Assembly: GCA_964551015.1 (NCBI GenBank)
Contig: CAZKBP010000042.1
Location: 1-44,294 of the forward strand
Length of the DNA stretch: 44,294 bases
Direction of reading: 5' to 3'
DNA from: CAZKBP01 sp964551015
GTDB taxonomy: Bacteria; Bacteroidota; Bacteroidia; Cytophagales; Microscillaceae
A model generated the notes under the pieces. That model was not told where the DNA came from. It saw only the letters and a program-made list of their open reading frames with translations, and did no database searches. Numbering within the stretch: the stretch's first letter is position 1; every line of letters starts with the position of its first letter. Shown here piece by piece: positions 15,601 through 23,074 of this stretch. The translations under genes and the position numbers were made by a program.

Positions 15601-17061
15601 TTAATTAGGAAATTCAAATAAGCGGTTACTCATTTTTTCATCAAAGAGGAACTGCTCGAAGTTTACCTTAAGGCGGGTATTTTCAAGGCGGTCGTGGCTT
15701 TCAATCTGATGTGGAATTAGTAAATTTCCTACGGGTTGATAATCTTCGTAGAATTCTTGGGTTCCGGTGTTTTTCTCGTGCTTAAGTAAGAGATAATCCG
15801 TTTTTGTATCGATGAAATACAAAGTTTCTTGACCTGCTTGGCTGACTTTAATCACGTGACTTTCTTTTCCTTTGACCGAAGTTTTGCCCAAGTACTCCAA
15901 GGCACGCCGCTCTTGATAGTGCTTCACCAAATCCCGCCCGAAGGTAAATATGGAGCTACTTTCTTCTAGCTCGTTGTTGTCCATTCTCGTGGGTTCGGTA
16001 GAGCCTTCGAGAGGGCTTACCTCCCAAGCAGTCTTGCCATTGGTAGCCATGATGGCCATCTGATTCATGATCTCGACCTCCATGCGAAATTTCTTGGATT
16101 TCTTACTCAGTATCCGAAAAGGCACTTCTATACTCCCCATTGTCATCTGCCCTTGAATCTGTACGTTCTTCTTATCGATCAAATCCCAGTTATTACCTAC
16201 TTTTCCCACATATTGGGCAACAATTGCATAGGCATTGACCTCTTCTTCGTTAAATTCAAAGGTTTCATCTTCAATATTTTGATTCAGGAGAATATTTTCT
16301 TCCGAGTTGAACTGTACATAGGGAATTTGAAATTCATCATCATCAATCGGGTCGTTGATGATTACCTCGTTCACTTCCATTTTAAAATCTCGCTTCCCGC
16401 CTTCTAGTAAATGCGGGAAGACAATATTTCCTACTTTTTTGTAATCGCCAAAGTAATTCTTGGTATAATCTACCTTGGCCATCAATAGGTAATGTGTTTC
16501 GGCATCAATGTAATAATCGTCCTCGGCATAGTCAGACGAGAGGCGAATGCGATGGGCTTTTTTTCCCTTAAAATTAGTTTTACCCAAGTAAGAGGCTCTA
16601 AATCCTCTTTCTCGGTAATCTATCAGGTTTTTGCCAATGGTAAAAAACACATTGTTGCTTGTATCTGTCCCGTAGTTAAAAATGGTATGGGGCTGACCAT
16701 TACCCTCGAAAGGATTCACTCCCCAAGAGACTTCTCCGTCGGTAGCCAGTACTACTTTTTGGTTCATCACGGAGATCTCGACCTTATTTTTCCCCGGGTT
16801 TTTCACGTAAATGGTCATGGGCAGAGCCATCTGCTCACTTACGCCGTTACCCTCGCCTCGTATGGTGAGAGAATGAATGCTACGTAAATTTTCCCGACCA
16901 CCAATGGCTTCCACGTAGTCGTTGATGATTTGTGAAGCTTTATCAGGATTCAGGTTAGAAGTTTTGTCCTGAGCAACAAGCACCTGGGCTTGGGTATGAA
17001 AAGAAACGGCTATTTCTATAAAAATAGCTAAAATGAAGCTGATTCTCATATGATTACGCAT
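15601..17061 (-). CDS. Secreted protein with two LolA-like domains
   Basis: A 486-residue exported protein (signal peptide about 1-26, ending HTQAQ) related to outer membrane lipoprotein sorting proteins of the LolA/LolB-like fold. The fold is present twice. Copy one, about 45-265, has IRGEGNG, EISVMNQKVVLATDGEVSWGVNPFEG, SYLGKTNFKGKKAHRIRLS and YYIDAETHYLLMAKV. Copy two, about 275-485, has IQGQMTMG, VEIMNQMAIMATNGKTAWEVSPLEG, EYLGKTSVKGKESHVIKVS and YFIDTKTDYLLLKHE. Single-domain relatives are about 240 residues, so this is an internal duplication. The fold binds lipid or lipoprotein acyl chains in LolA; here only an envelope role can be inferred. An alternative ATG lies at 17049. Confidence 0.8.
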   Translation of the reverse strand: MRNHMRISFILAIFIEIAVSFHTQAQVLVAQDKTSNLNPDKASQIINDYVEAIGGRENLRSIHSLTIRGEGNGVSEQMALPMTIYVKNPGKNKVEISVMNQKVVLATDGEVSWGVNPFEGNGQPHTIFNYGTDTSNNVFFTIGKNLIDYRERGFRASYLGKTNFKGKKAHRIRLSSDYAEDDYYIDAETHYLLMAKVDYTKNYFGDYKKVGNIVFPHLLEGGKRDFKMEVNEVIINDPIDDDEFQIPYVQFNSEENILLNQNIEDETFEFNEEEVNAYAIVAQYVGKVGNNWDLIDKKNVQIQGQMTMGSIEVPFRILSKKSKKFRMEVEIMNQMAIMATNGKTAWEVSPLEGSTEPTRMDNNELEESSSIFTFGRDLVKHYQERRALEYLGKTSVKGKESHVIKVSQAGQETLYFIDTKTDYLLLKHEKNTGTQEFYEDYQPVGNLLIPHQIESHDRLENTRLKVNFEQFLFDEKMSNRLFEFPN

Positions 17062-17217
17062 AGACTTTAGAATTGATGATCTTGTCTTCTATAGCATACG
17101 GATAAGTAGGAGATTTTGATATATGATATAGGCCGCAGGAGGCATGTTGCGTGATTTAGGATGTATGAAAGGTTGTTATCTGTGGAATTTATCCTAAATT
17201 TTGTTTTTGCTCTGAAG

Positions 17218-17907
17218 CTAGTTTCGTACAAAGACCCACTTCACGGCCTCATACAGACCTACGAATAGATAGCCTACGGGGCCAGGTTTGACTTTGCGCT
17301 CGATATCAATTTGGATGGTGGCCAAAGCGATTTGATCTTTAAGCGATTGGAGCTTTCCAGTGAGTAGGTCGATTTCTTCGTTGAGGCGCTCGAGTTCTTT
17401 CTCAATACGGAGGATTTCTTCTACATTTTGAGCTGCTTCTAGTATCTCGAGATAGCGTTTGCGGTATTGGCGGGCATTCTCAAGACGAATCTCTAAGTCT
17501 TGATAAAATTCGGTGACATCTGAGCCACTGACATTTTTTTGCTTGATTTTACCCAAAGTTTCTAAATCTAGAAGGGCGGCCTCCAATTGCGGGGCAGCCA
17601 CCCTGAGGATGGCTTGCTCGAAGCTGATTTGCTGAACATAGCCTTGGTATTTTTCCGTGAGGGATTGCAGAGGAGTACTGAGCTTTTCTGGGTCTTCTAC
17701 TACCAGCTTGAGGCTGGCATTATAAACGACCTGACGAGGAGCGAGAGGATTTGTTGTCTCGGTTTCTTCGCCTGATGATTCGGATAGTTGAGCGTCTTGA
17801 GTTTGCCAATTCCAGGCACTGGAGTCTGCATTAGAGACGGAGCGAGAGCCAGCACAACTACAAAGACAGGCAATCAACCATAAGAAAATAGCGGGATATC
17901 GTTTCAT
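17218..17907 (-). CDS. DUF4349 lipoprotein
   Basis: A 229-residue lipoprotein: hydrophobic N-terminus with lipobox CLCSC near residue 18, then a Ser/Thr/Glu-rich linker to about 55. The DUF4349 region follows: RQVVYNASLKLVVEDPEKLS, LTEKYQGYVQQ, ILRVAAPQLEAALLDLETLGKIKQKNVSGSDVTEFYQDLEIRLENARQYRKRYLEIL. A long coiled coil (about 125-190, IEKELERLNEEIDLLTGKLQSL) and the short hydrophobic end GYLFVGLYEAVKWVFV complete it. That order, N-terminal domain, coiled coil, C-terminal membrane-like segment, is standard for the family, whose biochemical role is unknown. Confidence 0.87.
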   Translation of the reverse strand: MKRYPAIFLWLIACLCSCAGSRSVSNADSSAWNWQTQDAQLSESSGEETETTNPLAPRQVVYNASLKLVVEDPEKLSTPLQSLTEKYQGYVQQISFEQAILRVAAPQLEAALLDLETLGKIKQKNVSGSDVTEFYQDLEIRLENARQYRKRYLEILEAAQNVEEILRIEKELERLNEEIDLLTGKLQSLKDQIALATIQIDIERKVKPGPVGYLFVGLYEAVKWVFVRN

Positions 17908-18016
17908 AGTTTTCGTTTTTTATGCTTACCGAGAAAGCAATTCTTTGTTACAAGTCTCAGGGTAAAATCGTGATTTATTTTTTAGTTAGTCGCGGATGGT
18001 CTTTCACGGGTTTCTT

Positions 18017-18676
18017 TTAAGAATCTACGTCAAATCTTCTTAATCTTCCCTCTAGGGCAAATTCATTGACTTTGAGCAGCTCTTCATAATTGGGAGTGGG
18101 TAAATCTAAGGGTATTTTGAGGAGGCGTTCATCTCTTTTATCAAAAGGTGGGGTGACTTTGGAGTCAAACATGAGATTCCACAATTGGATAGAAGCACTG
18201 TGGAGAATCCAGTCCACGTGTTCTACTTCCCATTCCAAGAGTTTTTCGTTAATTTCTTCAAAAAATTGATGGGTTTGTTGTAAGCGAATTCGGGAGCCAA
18301 GGCGAGATTTTCCCTTGGTTTTGAGGTGCTTGATTTGGGCTTTGCCTTGTTTGGCTCGTACCATGTACTTGCGAATTACTTTGTGGCTATCTACTATCCC
18401 GGCCTCGAAATAGCCAAGGGCTGCGGTGCCGGCCTGAATCAACAGGATCAAGTAATCAGGAGGAAGGGGAGGAATGCGCTCTAGGTAGTCACTTAGTTCT
18501 TCTTCTACATACAGACGGGGAAACAAAAGGGGAAGCTCAAACTCGAGAGCTTTTTGATGATAGGCACTTTCTCCCCAAATCAGGTGCTTTTCGGTATCCA
18601 AATGAGGTAAGACTTCTTGATCTTGAAGCAGTTCTTCTAAGAAATCATAAGAAGCCTCGTAGCCCAGTTTCTCCAT
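18017..18676 (-). CDS. Vms1/ANKZF1-like release factor (VLRF1-type) protein
   Basis: A 219-residue soluble protein with the VLRF1 core of the eRF1 superfamily. Eukaryotic Vms1/ANKZF1 release nascent chains from stalled 60S subunits by cleaving the peptidyl-tRNA. The resemblance runs through the domain: ILLIQAGTAALGYFEAG (78-93), KVIRKYMVRAKQGKAQ (99-114), GKSRLGSRIRLQQ (122-134), FFEEINEKLLEW (138-149), and PPFDKRDERLLKIPLDLPTPNYEELLKV (176-203), which parallels the R-x-D-x-R-L-x-x-IP end of ANKZF1. The G-K-A-Q loop (111-114) puts Gln114 in the place of the catalytic loop glutamine. It lacks the zinc finger, ankyrin repeats and VIM motif of the eukaryotic proteins. The assignment rests on motif recall, not a search. 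The gene is monocistronic as far as I can tell. Confidence 0.75.
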   Translation of the reverse strand: MEKLGYEASYDFLEELLQDQEVLPHLDTEKHLIWGESAYHQKALEFELPLLFPRLYVEEELSDYLERIPPLPPDYLILLIQAGTAALGYFEAGIVDSHKVIRKYMVRAKQGKAQIKHLKTKGKSRLGSRIRLQQTHQFFEEINEKLLEWEVEHVDWILHSASIQLWNLMFDSKVTPPFDKRDERLLKIPLDLPTPNYEELLKVNEFALEGRLRRFDVDS

Positions 18677-18747
18677 AACTAAGAATTCATAATTCGTTAA
18701 TCGCTCAAACTTGACTTATAACTAGTTTTTTGGCTACCTTGTTGATC

Positions 18748-18790
18748 TAAAAACAAACAAAAAATCCTCTCCGCAAAGCCGAGAGGATTT
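18748..18790 (-). terminator. Intrinsic terminator of the lipocalin-like lipoprotein gene
   Basis: Arms AAATCCTCTC (18762-18771) and GAGAGGATTT (18781-18790) form a perfect 10-bp stem with a 9-base loop. On the minus strand it is followed by TTTTTTGTTTGTTTTT. It lies about 80 bases beyond the stop codon at 18873. Confidence 0.85.
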
Positions 18791-18872
18791 CCAAGGTAAA
18801 CAAAAACTCAAACAATCACTAAACAATTAAACTCTAAAACTATAAACCAAGTATCACAATATTGAGAAAATC

Positions 18873-19295
18873 TTATTCGGCAAAACGGTGGTAAGTTTCC
18901 ACGACGGTAGTATATTCGCCTACACCGTTTGCTTCTTTGTATCTTAATTTCAGGGTGTGGGTATTCACCTCCAGAATATCACTGATGATTTTCGTATCAT
19001 CCGGAAAGACCTCGATGATTTTTTGGCCATCTTCGCTGAGGTTCCAACTATTCTCGGTGAACACCTGAATGTTTTCCTCATTTTCGTAGTAGATCAGACT
19101 ACCATTGGCGTTCAACTCGATGATATTATCGCGAAGCGACTCCTGGGGGAGGTTTAATCCGCTCTCTTCTACCAATTGCCATTTATGGGAGGTGAGGAGA
19201 GCCTGTGTGCTTTGGGGCATATCATCTTCTGGTAAGCAGGCAGGCATCCAGAAGACCATAGACAGCACTAACGAGAGCAATATCTTTCTTTCCAT
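18873..19295 (-). CDS. Small lipoprotein, lipocalin-like
   Basis: A 140-residue protein with an N-terminal lipobox WMPAC (Cys20), so a lipoprotein. The mature part has the pattern seen in small Bacteroidota lipocalin-like proteins: LLTSHKWQLVEESGLN near the start, IIELNANGSLIYYEN, ENSWNLSEDGQKIIEVFPDD and HTLKLRYKEAN, meaning a W in the first strand and a 'W-x-L-x-x-D-G' strand. Ligand and role are unknown. It has a strong terminator. No clear TAnnTTTG promoter box is visible upstream. Confidence 0.75.
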   Translation of the reverse strand: MERKILLSLVLSMVFWMPACLPEDDMPQSTQALLTSHKWQLVEESGLNLPQESLRDNIIELNANGSLIYYENEENIQVFTENSWNLSEDGQKIIEVFPDDTKIISDILEVNTHTLKLRYKEANGVGEYTTVVETYHRFAE

Positions 19296-19654
19296 GATCA
19301 GTAAATTTTTACAGGGCTGTTATTTCCAATTATTAACCAAACTCGTTTTCTTTAATACGAATTGTGTACCATTTGGTACAGCCTCTGATAGTCAGACACT
19401 TACAATTGAATCCTGTCAAAAAACATCCCAAAAGGAGAAAGGTATATTATAATGGGAAAGGTTTTGGCCTAACTCGCGGGGGAATCATACCCGTGCATAC
19501 ATTCGGATGAATTATTCAAACACAGAAACACGGAGACACAGAGGAGTCTTGGGGGATTCCCGCGGAAAATTTACTCCCGTTTAAGTGTAAATCTCACAGA
19601 GAGGGATTGGTATTAGTAGGAGGGACGAAGCAGCATTGGTGAAGAGCCAGGCAT
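19296..19654. other. Intergenic region without visible gene
   Basis: A 359-base region between two minus-strand genes. I see no coding frame with protein-like composition, no tRNA and no strong hairpin. The right part contains the low-complexity words ACACAGAAACACGGAGACAC. Confidence 0.5.
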
Positions 19655-20671
19655 TTATTGCCCTGCGAGTAGCTCCATTTCTAATTGGACTAAGAAATCT
19701 GCATCGATTTGCTGAATCATATCCATTTGTTTTCTCAGAAAGTTGATTTGTTTGATAAGTGGTTTGGCTAGAATAGCATTTCTACCAAAATAACCATAGG
19801 CTTGGCAGACATTGGGGTTTTTGCCAATTAAGGTTCTTTCCTGACCCGTTTCTTCCTGAAATCCATAATAGACATTTTCGGGGCGGAAAATATTATTAAA
19901 GCTACTTTCCATATTTCTTCCCGTACGATAGACAAAGGGGAGATCTTCGATGCCCTCGTGCCAATCTCTGAGTTCGAAAACACCATCTTTCCAAAGTACA
20001 ATCCGATCAATCAGGCTGATATGCTGTGCGGTGAATTCATCTTTGAGGCGTTGTTTTCGGTAATATTGTACACAGAGATCGCCTCTTTGTGCTAGATCTA
20101 AATCAATAGCTAAGAAACCATAGCTTTCTATATCTGCTAATAGATCGCTGACGTTGATATACTTGGGTATTTTTTGCCAGAGGTTGGGGTTTTTCTTGAA
20201 TCTTTCTTCTTCAAAAGTTGCTGGATAGAGATATATGTGCCCTTCGGCTAAATCTTCGAACTGAGCCAATCCGGTTGCATTCACGACTTGGCACCATCCG
20301 TTTACACAGGTATTGGTATCGTCGTTTTTATTTCCGTAGGCATAATCATGATAGATATTTCGCCCTTCTAGCTGGCGGGCGGCGATGCCTACCTTGTTTT
20401 GGTACTGCGCGTCTCGGAGTCGATTGAGTTCAACTAAGGTTTCATTCAATTGCTGCTCATAAGTTTGTAGAAGAGTGCTACGATATTGTATAATCTGCTT
20501 TCTGATTTCTCGAAGATCATCCTTAGAGTCCAATCGGAGTACTTTAAGAACCGTTTTGGGATGAATAGTTGATTTCCCCTGAGGAGGTAAAAGATATTGA
20601 GCTGACAGAAAAGAAGGTTTTAAAACATTGATTGCTAATAAGATAACCAAACAAATGCCGGGTCTTGCCAT
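19655..20671 (-). CDS. Exported protein of unknown function, possibly papain-like
   Basis: A 338-residue protein with a signal peptide (about 1-24, ending FLSAQ). Residues 50-90 look like a coiled coil (LREIRKQIIQYRSTLLQTYEQQL). The middle resembles, weakly, an NlpC/P60 or CHAP-type amidase: NTCVNGWCQVVNATG (Cys122 or Cys127 as nucleophile), then RGDLCVQYYRK (196-206) and AQHISLIDRI (215-224, His217), followed by an acidic or amide residue region. The order Cys, GDL, His fits that fold, but the surrounding sequence is not typical and I cannot confirm it. If right it would cleave peptide or amide bonds in the envelope. The gene stands alone. Confidence 0.65.
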   Translation of the reverse strand: MARPGICLVILLAINVLKPSFLSAQYLLPPQGKSTIHPKTVLKVLRLDSKDDLREIRKQIIQYRSTLLQTYEQQLNETLVELNRLRDAQYQNKVGIAARQLEGRNIYHDYAYGNKNDDTNTCVNGWCQVVNATGLAQFEDLAEGHIYLYPATFEEERFKKNPNLWQKIPKYINVSDLLADIESYGFLAIDLDLAQRGDLCVQYYRKQRLKDEFTAQHISLIDRIVLWKDGVFELRDWHEGIEDLPFVYRTGRNMESSFNNIFRPENVYYGFQEETGQERTLIGKNPNVCQAYGYFGRNAILAKPLIKQINFLRKQMDMIQQIDADFLVQLEMELLAGQ

Positions 20672-21046
20672 TAAATTCAGAATTATGGTATTGATATTGG
20701 GGACATTCTAAAAACGAATTATAGAGACATTGGGTTCTCTGAATAGTTTCTATATTTTACCATCAATCGTTCTGCTTCTAACCCATAAAAAATCATAGGC
20801 TTAGTGCCGTTTATGCGTCATTGGTCAAATCTTTTCTCAGGAACATTTCTCTTTTCTCTTTGATAACGAAAGTTTTACCTCTACTGTCCACAGATAGATG
20901 TAGGCTGGTTTCCCATTGCTTGATTCTTAGGCTTATTCTAGGTTGATATTCGCAGAGTCAGTCACTTTGACCATAAGTGGACTGATGATGTTCTTTTCTA
21001 TACCAAAAAAGTGCTACACCATACAGAAAGCCAAACCTTGTTCATT
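20672..21046. other. Divergent intergenic region
   Basis: A 375-base region between two divergent genes. No coding frame, RNA gene or strong hairpin is apparent, and no exact TAnnTTTG box was found on either strand. Confidence 0.5.
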
Positions 21047-21442
21047 ATGCAAACGTCAAGTACACTCAAGATGCACCAAGAAAGCCGTCTCTGGCTTAGT
21101 GAATTAGATTTTATCTTGGATGAAGTCCAGTATTTTCAGAACTGTCTAGTTAAAATTATTCATCAAGACTTTGAAGAGAAATATCAGGCCGAGATATCTA
21201 GTTTTCAAAAGGATTTTATCCACGAAATTGCTTTTACGGACGAACTTAAATACCACATTCGCCTGCGCCGGCATTATTTATCCTATTTTAAGAGGAATCG
21301 TTTACACGGGGGATACGTGATTATGCCCAACCACGAAATGCTTCGGCAGAAAATGGGTGAATTTATCTTAGCCCACTTAGAACTTAAAAGGAATTTTCGT
21401 GTCTTTCAGAAAAAATGTCGGCAAACCCAACCGGCGGCCTGA
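21047..21442 (+). CDS. Small helical protein of unknown function
   Basis: A 131-residue soluble, largely alpha-helical protein without signal peptide. Features are SRLWLSELDFILDEVQYFQNCL near the N-terminus, a Glu/Phe-rich middle, and RLRRHYLSYFKRNRLHGGYVIM then a C-terminal helix ending in Lys/Arg. I do not recognise the family. I start at the ATG at 21047; the frame opens earlier only at a GTG (21011). Coding character is good and it has its own intergenic spaces on both sides, so I think it real. Confidence 0.65.
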   Translation: MQTSSTLKMHQESRLWLSELDFILDEVQYFQNCLVKIIHQDFEEKYQAEISSFQKDFIHEIAFTDELKYHIRLRRHYLSYFKRNRLHGGYVIMPNHEMLRQKMGEFILAHLELKRNFRVFQKKCRQTQPAA

Positions 21443-21481
21443 GCACGGTTAGAAAAGAAAGCAGATAGCAACTTGTTTTTA

Positions 21482-21555
21482 GCAGTCAGCTACCAGTCAA
21501 GGTACTGATTGTTTTGTAAGTATTTTTACTAAACCTCTACTTAGAAGCTGACTGC
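21482..21555. repeat. Spaced 10-bp inverted repeat between convergent genes
   Basis: GCAGTCAGCT (21482-21491) and AGCTGACTGC (21546-21555) are exact complements with 54 bases between. They may act as a weak bidirectional terminator for the small helical gene and eno; there is no strong T-run next to either arm. Confidence 0.4.
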
Positions 21556-21575
21556 CAAGTATGACTAACTATCGG

Positions 21576-22850
21576 CTAAAACTTAATACCGGGATAACGA
21601 GCGGTTTCTCCCAGTTCTTCCTCGATACGAAGTAATTGATTGTATTTAGCCATGCGGTCAGAACGAGAAGCAGAGCCTGTCTTGATTTGTCCAGTATTTA
21701 AAGCCACGGCCAGGTCGGCAATGGTGCTATCTTCTGTCTCTCCCGAACGGTGCGACATTACGCTTTTGTAATGATGTTTCTTAGCTAAATTAACGGCATC
21801 AATTGTCTCGCTTAGGGTGCCAATTTGGTTGACTTTGATAAGGATAGCGTTGGCGATATGTTCGTCAATACCTTTCTGGAGGCGCTCTACGTTGGTCACA
21901 AATAAATCATCGCCAACGAGTTGCGTTTTATCACCTACGGTTTCTGTATGGCTTTTCCAGCCTTCCCAATCGTCTTCTTGCATACCATCTTCGATAGAGA
22001 GGATCGGATATTTGTCTACCCATTCTTTCCAGTAATTGGCCATTTCGGTAGAAGAAAGCTCACTACCTGTGGAGGAAAGGACGTACATTTTTTTCTCTTC
22101 ATCATAAAATTCAGAACTAGCCGCGTCCATCGCGATAAAGATATCTTCGCCGGGTCGGTATCCTGCTTTCTCAATGGCTTGTAATACGACTTCAATGGCT
22201 TCTACATTAGAGCTGAGGTTGGGTGCAAAACCTCCTTCGTCCCCCACGTTGGTAGAGAGCCCTTTGGCTTTCAATACCCCTTTGAGATGATGGAAAACTT
22301 CTGTGCCCATGCGCAGGGCATCTGAGAATCTTTCAGCACTGACGGGCATGATCATAAACTCTTGGAAGTCAATGGCGTTATCGGCGTGAGAACCTCCGTT
22401 CAAAATATTCATCAAAGGGACAGGAAGCGTATTGGCACTGACTCCTCCGATGTAGCGGTAGAGAGATTGTCCAGTAGCATCAGCGGCTGCCTTGGCAATT
22501 GCAAGAGAAACCCCAAGAATCGCATTAGCACCTAATTTACCCTTATTCGAGGTGCCGTCAAGCTCAATCATCAACTTGTCTAGTAGGTTTTGGTCGTATA
22601 CTTTGAAACCACAAAGTTCGTTGGCAATGACTTCATTTACATTTTCTACGGCTTTTAGCACACTCTTGCCCATGAATTGGCTTTGGTCGCCATCTCTTAA
22701 TTCTACGGCTTCGTGTTTTCCAGTAGAGGCTCCGGAGGGCACCGCGGCGCGTCCGAAAAAGCCTTCTTCGGTGGTTACGTCTACTTCTATGGTGGGATTT
22801 CCTCGGGAATCGAGAATTTGACGGGCAAATATTCTATCGATGATGCTCAT
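21576..22850 (-). CDS. eno: Enolase
   Basis: Interconverts 2-phosphoglycerate and phosphoenolpyruvate in glycolysis; also part of degradosome-like complexes in some bacteria. The 424-residue length is standard. All key residues are visible: the lid loop GASTGKHEAVELRDGD, the acid pair in DFQEF (Glu164) and GDEGG (Glu205), magnesium ligands Asp242, Glu287 (SIEDG) and Asp314 (GDDLF), the catalytic Lys339 (ILIKVNQIG), His367 and the signature SHRSGETED, and Lys390. Start is the ATG at 22850, with a TAnnTTTG box about 55 bases upstream. Confidence 0.98.
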   Translation of the reverse strand: MSIIDRIFARQILDSRGNPTIEVDVTTEEGFFGRAAVPSGASTGKHEAVELRDGDQSQFMGKSVLKAVENVNEVIANELCGFKVYDQNLLDKLMIELDGTSNKGKLGANAILGVSLAIAKAAADATGQSLYRYIGGVSANTLPVPLMNILNGGSHADNAIDFQEFMIMPVSAERFSDALRMGTEVFHHLKGVLKAKGLSTNVGDEGGFAPNLSSNVEAIEVVLQAIEKAGYRPGEDIFIAMDAASSEFYDEEKKMYVLSSTGSELSSTEMANYWKEWVDKYPILSIEDGMQEDDWEGWKSHTETVGDKTQLVGDDLFVTNVERLQKGIDEHIANAILIKVNQIGTLSETIDAVNLAKKHHYKSVMSHRSGETEDSTIADLAVALNTGQIKTGSASRSDRMAKYNQLLRIEEELGETARYPGIKF

Positions 22851-22902
22851 AATGTACAGATTTTTGGGATAAAGAAATAATCAACAAAAAAGATTAGATA
22901 TC

Positions 22903-22910
22903 CAAATTTA
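22903..22910 (-). promoter_or_regulatory. Putative eno promoter, -7 box
   Basis: Minus-strand TAAATTTG fits TAnnTTTG exactly, about 53 bases before the eno ATG and just past the terminator of the upstream gene. Confidence 0.5.
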
Positions 22911-22931
22911 ATCAGCTTTTTGATATAATGT

Positions 22932-22968
22932 AAAACCAGCTCAGGAATAAAATCCCCAAGCTGGTTTT
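22932..22968. terminator. Terminator hairpin after the Kelch/GH gene
   Basis: Arms AAAACCAGCT (22932-22941) and AGCTGGTTTT (22959-22968) form a 10-bp stem with a 17-base loop. It lies 107 bases past the stop codon of the gene ending at 23075. The T-run is longer on the plus strand (TTTTTTTGCTTTTT), so it may work in both directions. Confidence 0.65.
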
Positions 22969-23074
22969 TTTGCTTTTTCAGAAGTTAAAATTGAAGTTGT
23001 CTAGAGGTGCTGCTTTGTCAGCGAAAGAGGCATTTTGTAGCCCAAGGGTATACTTTAGACAACGATACGAAATA

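Noticed and set aside
19500..19560. ACACAGAAACACGGAGACAC words as possible repeat or CRISPR-like unit
   Set aside because: Only a short irregular low-complexity stretch, no regular repeat and spacer pattern.
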